Source: Anaerolineales bacterium
GTDB lineage: Bacteria > Chloroflexota > Anaerolineae > Anaerolineales > VGOW01
Assembly (NCBI GenBank): GCA_919901875.1
Contig: CAKKQG010000292.1
Coordinates: 1 to 7,669, forward strand
Direction: 5' to 3'
Length of the DNA: 7,669 bases
Shown here: positions 5,969 to 7,669 of the stretch, piece after piece
Position numbering within the stretch: the stretch's first letter is position 1
Layout: every line of letters begins with the position of its first letter
Position numbers and translations under genes: made by a program
Notes under the pieces: model-generated
The model's database searches: none
What the model was told of the DNA's origin: nothing
What the model saw: only the letters and a program-made list of their open reading frames with translations

Positions 5969-6289
5969 TTACTTTTTCTTGGAAGGCACTTTGCCTTCTT
6001 CGATGATGGCGAGAATATCGCTCTCTTTTAAGATGAGCAACTTGTCGCTATCCACTTTGATTTCGGTGCCGGCATATTTGGCAAACAACACCTGATCGCC
6101 AACTTGCACGTCCATTATGATGCGCTTACCTGATTCGTCACGCGCACCCGGACCGACCGCCAGCACGTCACCCTTCTGCGGTTTCTCTTTGGCAGTTTCG
6201 GGCAAGACAATGCCCGTCGCTGTTCGCTCTTCTTGTTCGAGCGGTTTGACCACGACGCGGTCACCTAGAGGTTTGAGATTTAGAGCCAT
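5969..6289 (-). CDS. groES: Co-chaperonin GroES (10 kDa subunit)
   Basis: Forms the heptameric lid that caps GroEL in the cytoplasm. The 106 aa show the GroES pattern: [14 protein letters not shown] at the N-terminus; the mobile loop, about 18-36, with the GroEL-binding [18 protein letters not shown] (the roof region); then [18 protein letters not shown] and [13 protein letters not shown]. The lysine-rich tail [10 protein letters not shown] adds about eight residues beyond the usual end. The ATG at 6289 is fixed by a strong AAGGAGG site with 7-base spacing. It is the first gene of the groES-groEL operon, about 90 bases downstream of the predicted transcription start, with CIRCE in that leader. 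Confidence 0.98.
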   Translation of the reverse strand: MALNLKPLGDRVVVKPLEQEERTATGIVLPETAKEKPQKGDVLAVGPGARDESGKRIIMDVQVGDQVLFAKYAGTEIKVDSDKLLILKESDILAIIEEGKVPSKKK

Positions 6290-6344
6290 TGAAAATCCTC
6301 CTTGGATTTTGATAAAAGTTTTTTGAAATCGCTATACACGGAGA

Positions 6345-6379
6345 CAAGTTAGCACTCTTTTCGGGCGAGTGCTAACTTG
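6345..6379. promoter_or_regulatory. CIRCE operator (HrcA binding site)
   Basis: TTAGCACTC (6349-6357), 9 bases, then GAGTGCTAA (6367-6375) is a perfect match to the CIRCE consensus. The dyad is extended by CAAG/CTTG to 13-base arms over 6345-6379. CIRCE is the operator of the heat-shock repressor HrcA, and as an RNA hairpin it can also affect message stability. It lies immediately downstream of the predicted groES start site. hrcA itself is not in this window. Confidence 0.98.
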
Positions 6380-6387
6380 ATAATGGC

Positions 6388-6416
6388 ATGATACAACGTT
6401 GATTAAGCAGTGTCAA
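6388..6416 (-). promoter_or_regulatory. Sigma-70 promoter of groES-groEL
   Basis: On the minus strand a consensus -35 TTGACA (6416 to 6411), a 17-base spacer and a -10 TATCAT (6393 to 6388, 5 of 6 matches) are seen. The expected start is near 6381, so the CIRCE dyad begins within a few bases of +1. This is the arrangement expected for repression by HrcA of a housekeeping-type promoter. Confidence 0.9.
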
Positions 6417-6419
6417 GAG

Positions 6420-6437
6420 GTCTGAGCAGATTCAGAC
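6420..6437. repeat. Short inverted repeat upstream of the groES promoter
   Basis: GTCTGA (6420-6425), 6 bases, then TCAGAC (6432-6437) forms a 6-base dyad ending 4 bases upstream of the -35 box. It could be a weak operator, or part of transcription termination for the TPR gene. At this length chance is a fair explanation. Confidence 0.35.
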
Positions 6438-6463
6438 AAATTTCTAACACTCGGCAGTCGTTG

Positions 6464-6482
6464 GGCAAATTGACAATTTGCC
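6464..6482. repeat. Hairpin-forming palindrome after the TPR gene
   Basis: GGCAAATT (6464-6471) and AATTTGCC (6475-6482) form an 8-base stem with a 3-base loop, 9 bases after the TPR stop codon. On the minus strand it is followed by CAACGACTG, with no T-run, so it is not a canonical intrinsic terminator. It may stabilise the 3' end of the message or be part of a weak terminator. Confidence 0.5.
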
Positions 6483-6491
6483 TTACATCTT

Positions 6492-7669
6492 TTAGGGGCG
6501 ACGGGTGGGGGTAAAAGTGGGAGTCGGTTTCGCCGCCGTGACAGTGGCGACGGGCGTCTGGTTCAACGGGGCGCGGGTGGGCGTGCCGATAGGTTTCGGG
6601 GTAGCATTAGCCGCTATAACGCAAATGTTGATATTTTCTTGCACAATTCCGGCAACAATTTTGTCATCGGGCGCGAAGGCTTTGATCTGTTCCATTAACG
6701 GCAAAGACCGTTTGCAATAAGGCTTCTCTGGCGTGGACAAAGCGGAGAGGACAGAGCTGTAGGTATAAAAGAATTCCAAGTTGCCTTTTTCGAGCGGCAA
6801 GCCAGGCACTTTCACCTTCATTTTTTTTTCTGTTTCCCAATCACAACCATCCACAGCACAAGCCAATTCCTCAATCGCCCCTTCATAGTTGAGGGCTTTG
6901 AAATACACCATGCCCAACTGCCCATGCAGCCGGGCGTTGTCCGGCTGAAGTTCCAACGCCGATTCGAGATACTGCGCGGCGCGACCATACTCGCCTGTTT
7001 GGAAATACGTGCGGCTGATCAAAATATACGTTTCGATATCATTCGGGTTAATTGCCTGCGCCCGTTGAAAATATTGAATTGCAATGTCGTATTCTCTCAA
7101 TTGGCGGAAGTTAACGCCCGTTTGTTTATATAAGAATCCAAGATTCGGATTAATTTTGATGGCTGATTGATAGGCTTGAATCGCTTGCCTGTAGTTGCCT
7201 GTGCTTTCCATGTAATATCCAAACGTGCGATAGGCATCCATACTGTTTGGATCGAGTGACAAGGCGAGCCGCGCTTCATCGCCCGCTTGCGCCCAACGTT
7301 GCGAGTCGGTCAAAATCTCGGCGTAGTAGGCGTGAGCCAAGGCATTATTAGGATCAAGTTGTATCGCGCGCACGGCGGCATCACTGGCGGCGGCGTAGTC
7401 CCCATTCCAATCTAACGCCAGCGCGTGAACGGCGTGCGCCATACTATTCTTCGGATCAATTAAGATCGCCGTTTGCGCCGACTTCACCGCGTCTTTCGGT
7501 TTATCGGCATACACTTGAACCCGCGTTAACTGAATCCAATAATCAATGCGTGTAGATTCGAGCTCAATCGCCTTTTGATACGCTTGCACGGCGTTGTCCA
7601 ACCGCCCCAGCGAAAATTGCTCTTTCGCTTCTTCGGCATACGAGATGGGGCTGCGAGTTTCGGTGGAGG
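6492..7669 (-). CDS. TPR-repeat protein with Pro/Thr-rich tail, 5' end outside window
   Basis: A scaffold-type protein built of tetratricopeptide repeats; no enzymatic domain is visible. The frame is open to the window edge. Residues encoded by 7602-7669 continue a TPR helix (YAEEAKEQFSLGRLDNAVQAY), so the TTG at 7601 is not the start and the N-terminus is missing. About eight 34-residue repeats follow, with the W/Y-G-Y-A-P pattern, for example MDAYRTFGYYMESTGNYRQA and the closing LDPNN/INPND turns. After these come about 70 non-repeat residues with four cysteines, then a tail rich in P and T (TPTRAP, KPTPTFTPTRRP). The cysteines and tail suggest, but do not prove, an exported or membrane-anchored protein. 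It lies upstream of groES on the same strand, but groES has its own promoter. Confidence 0.88.
   Translation of the reverse strand, partial: STETRSPISYAEEAKEQFSLGRLDNAVQAYQKAIELESTRIDYWIQLTRVQVYADKPKDAVKSAQTAILIDPKNSMAHAVHALALDWNGDYAAASDAAVRAIQLDPNNALAHAYYAEILTDSQRWAQAGDEARLALSLDPNSMDAYRTFGYYMESTGNYRQAIQAYQSAIKINPNLGFLYKQTGVNFRQLREYDIAIQYFQRAQAINPNDIETYILISRTYFQTGEYGRAAQYLESALELQPDNARLHGQLGMVYFKALNYEGAIEELACAVDGCDWETEKKMKVKVPGLPLEKGNLEFFYTYSSVLSALSTPEKPYCKRSLPLMEQIKAFAPDDKIVAGIVQENINICVIAANATPKPIGTPTRAPLNQTPVATVTAAKPTPTFTPTRRP

Noticed and set aside
6464..6482. Palindrome after the TPR gene as an intrinsic terminator
   Set aside because: Neither strand has a T-run next to the stem, so only a generic hairpin is called.

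Overview
The window reads as chromosomal DNA from a free-living bacterium, most plausibly of the phylum Chloroflexota (Anaerolineae-like). This rests on style, not on a search: moderate GC, a Pro/Thr-rich tail on an exported-looking TPR protein, a solitary roadblock/LC7 protein, heptanucleotide repeats filling several intergenic gaps, and a CIRCE-controlled groES-groEL pair. No phage, transposon, CRISPR or RNA gene is visible.

Layout. Positions 20-2192 (minus strand) hold a two-component operon: an OmpR-type response regulator followed by its sensor histidine kinase, ending in a strong hairpin terminator. Diverging from it on the plus strand are a roadblock/LC7 protein with an apparently leaderless start, a 12-TM major facilitator transporter, and a 65-residue two-TM protein with a strong Shine-Dalgarno site. 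A bidirectional terminator at 4246-4284 separates this block from the convergent groES-groEL operon (minus strand, 4305-6289). That operon has a textbook sigma-70 promoter and a perfect CIRCE operator just downstream of the predicted start. Upstream of it, in the same direction, is a TPR protein whose 5' end lies beyond the window.

How the genes fit together. The kinase/regulator pair is a complete membrane sensing module; its target is not evident, but it shares a short divergent promoter region with the roadblock gene. groES and groEL form the chaperonin machine and should be repressed by HrcA, which is not encoded here. The small membrane protein and the TPR protein have no assignable function.

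The most unusual signal is non-coding. Four intergenic gaps in the left half (1465-1523, 2201-2228, 2691-2739, 3948-4031) carry degenerate arrays with a strict 7-base period. Two switch into inverted copies and can fold; one lies in a 161-base stretch with no C on the plus strand. The chaperonin/TPR half has none. This may be a lineage-specific repeat family. I see no convincing new protein-based system.
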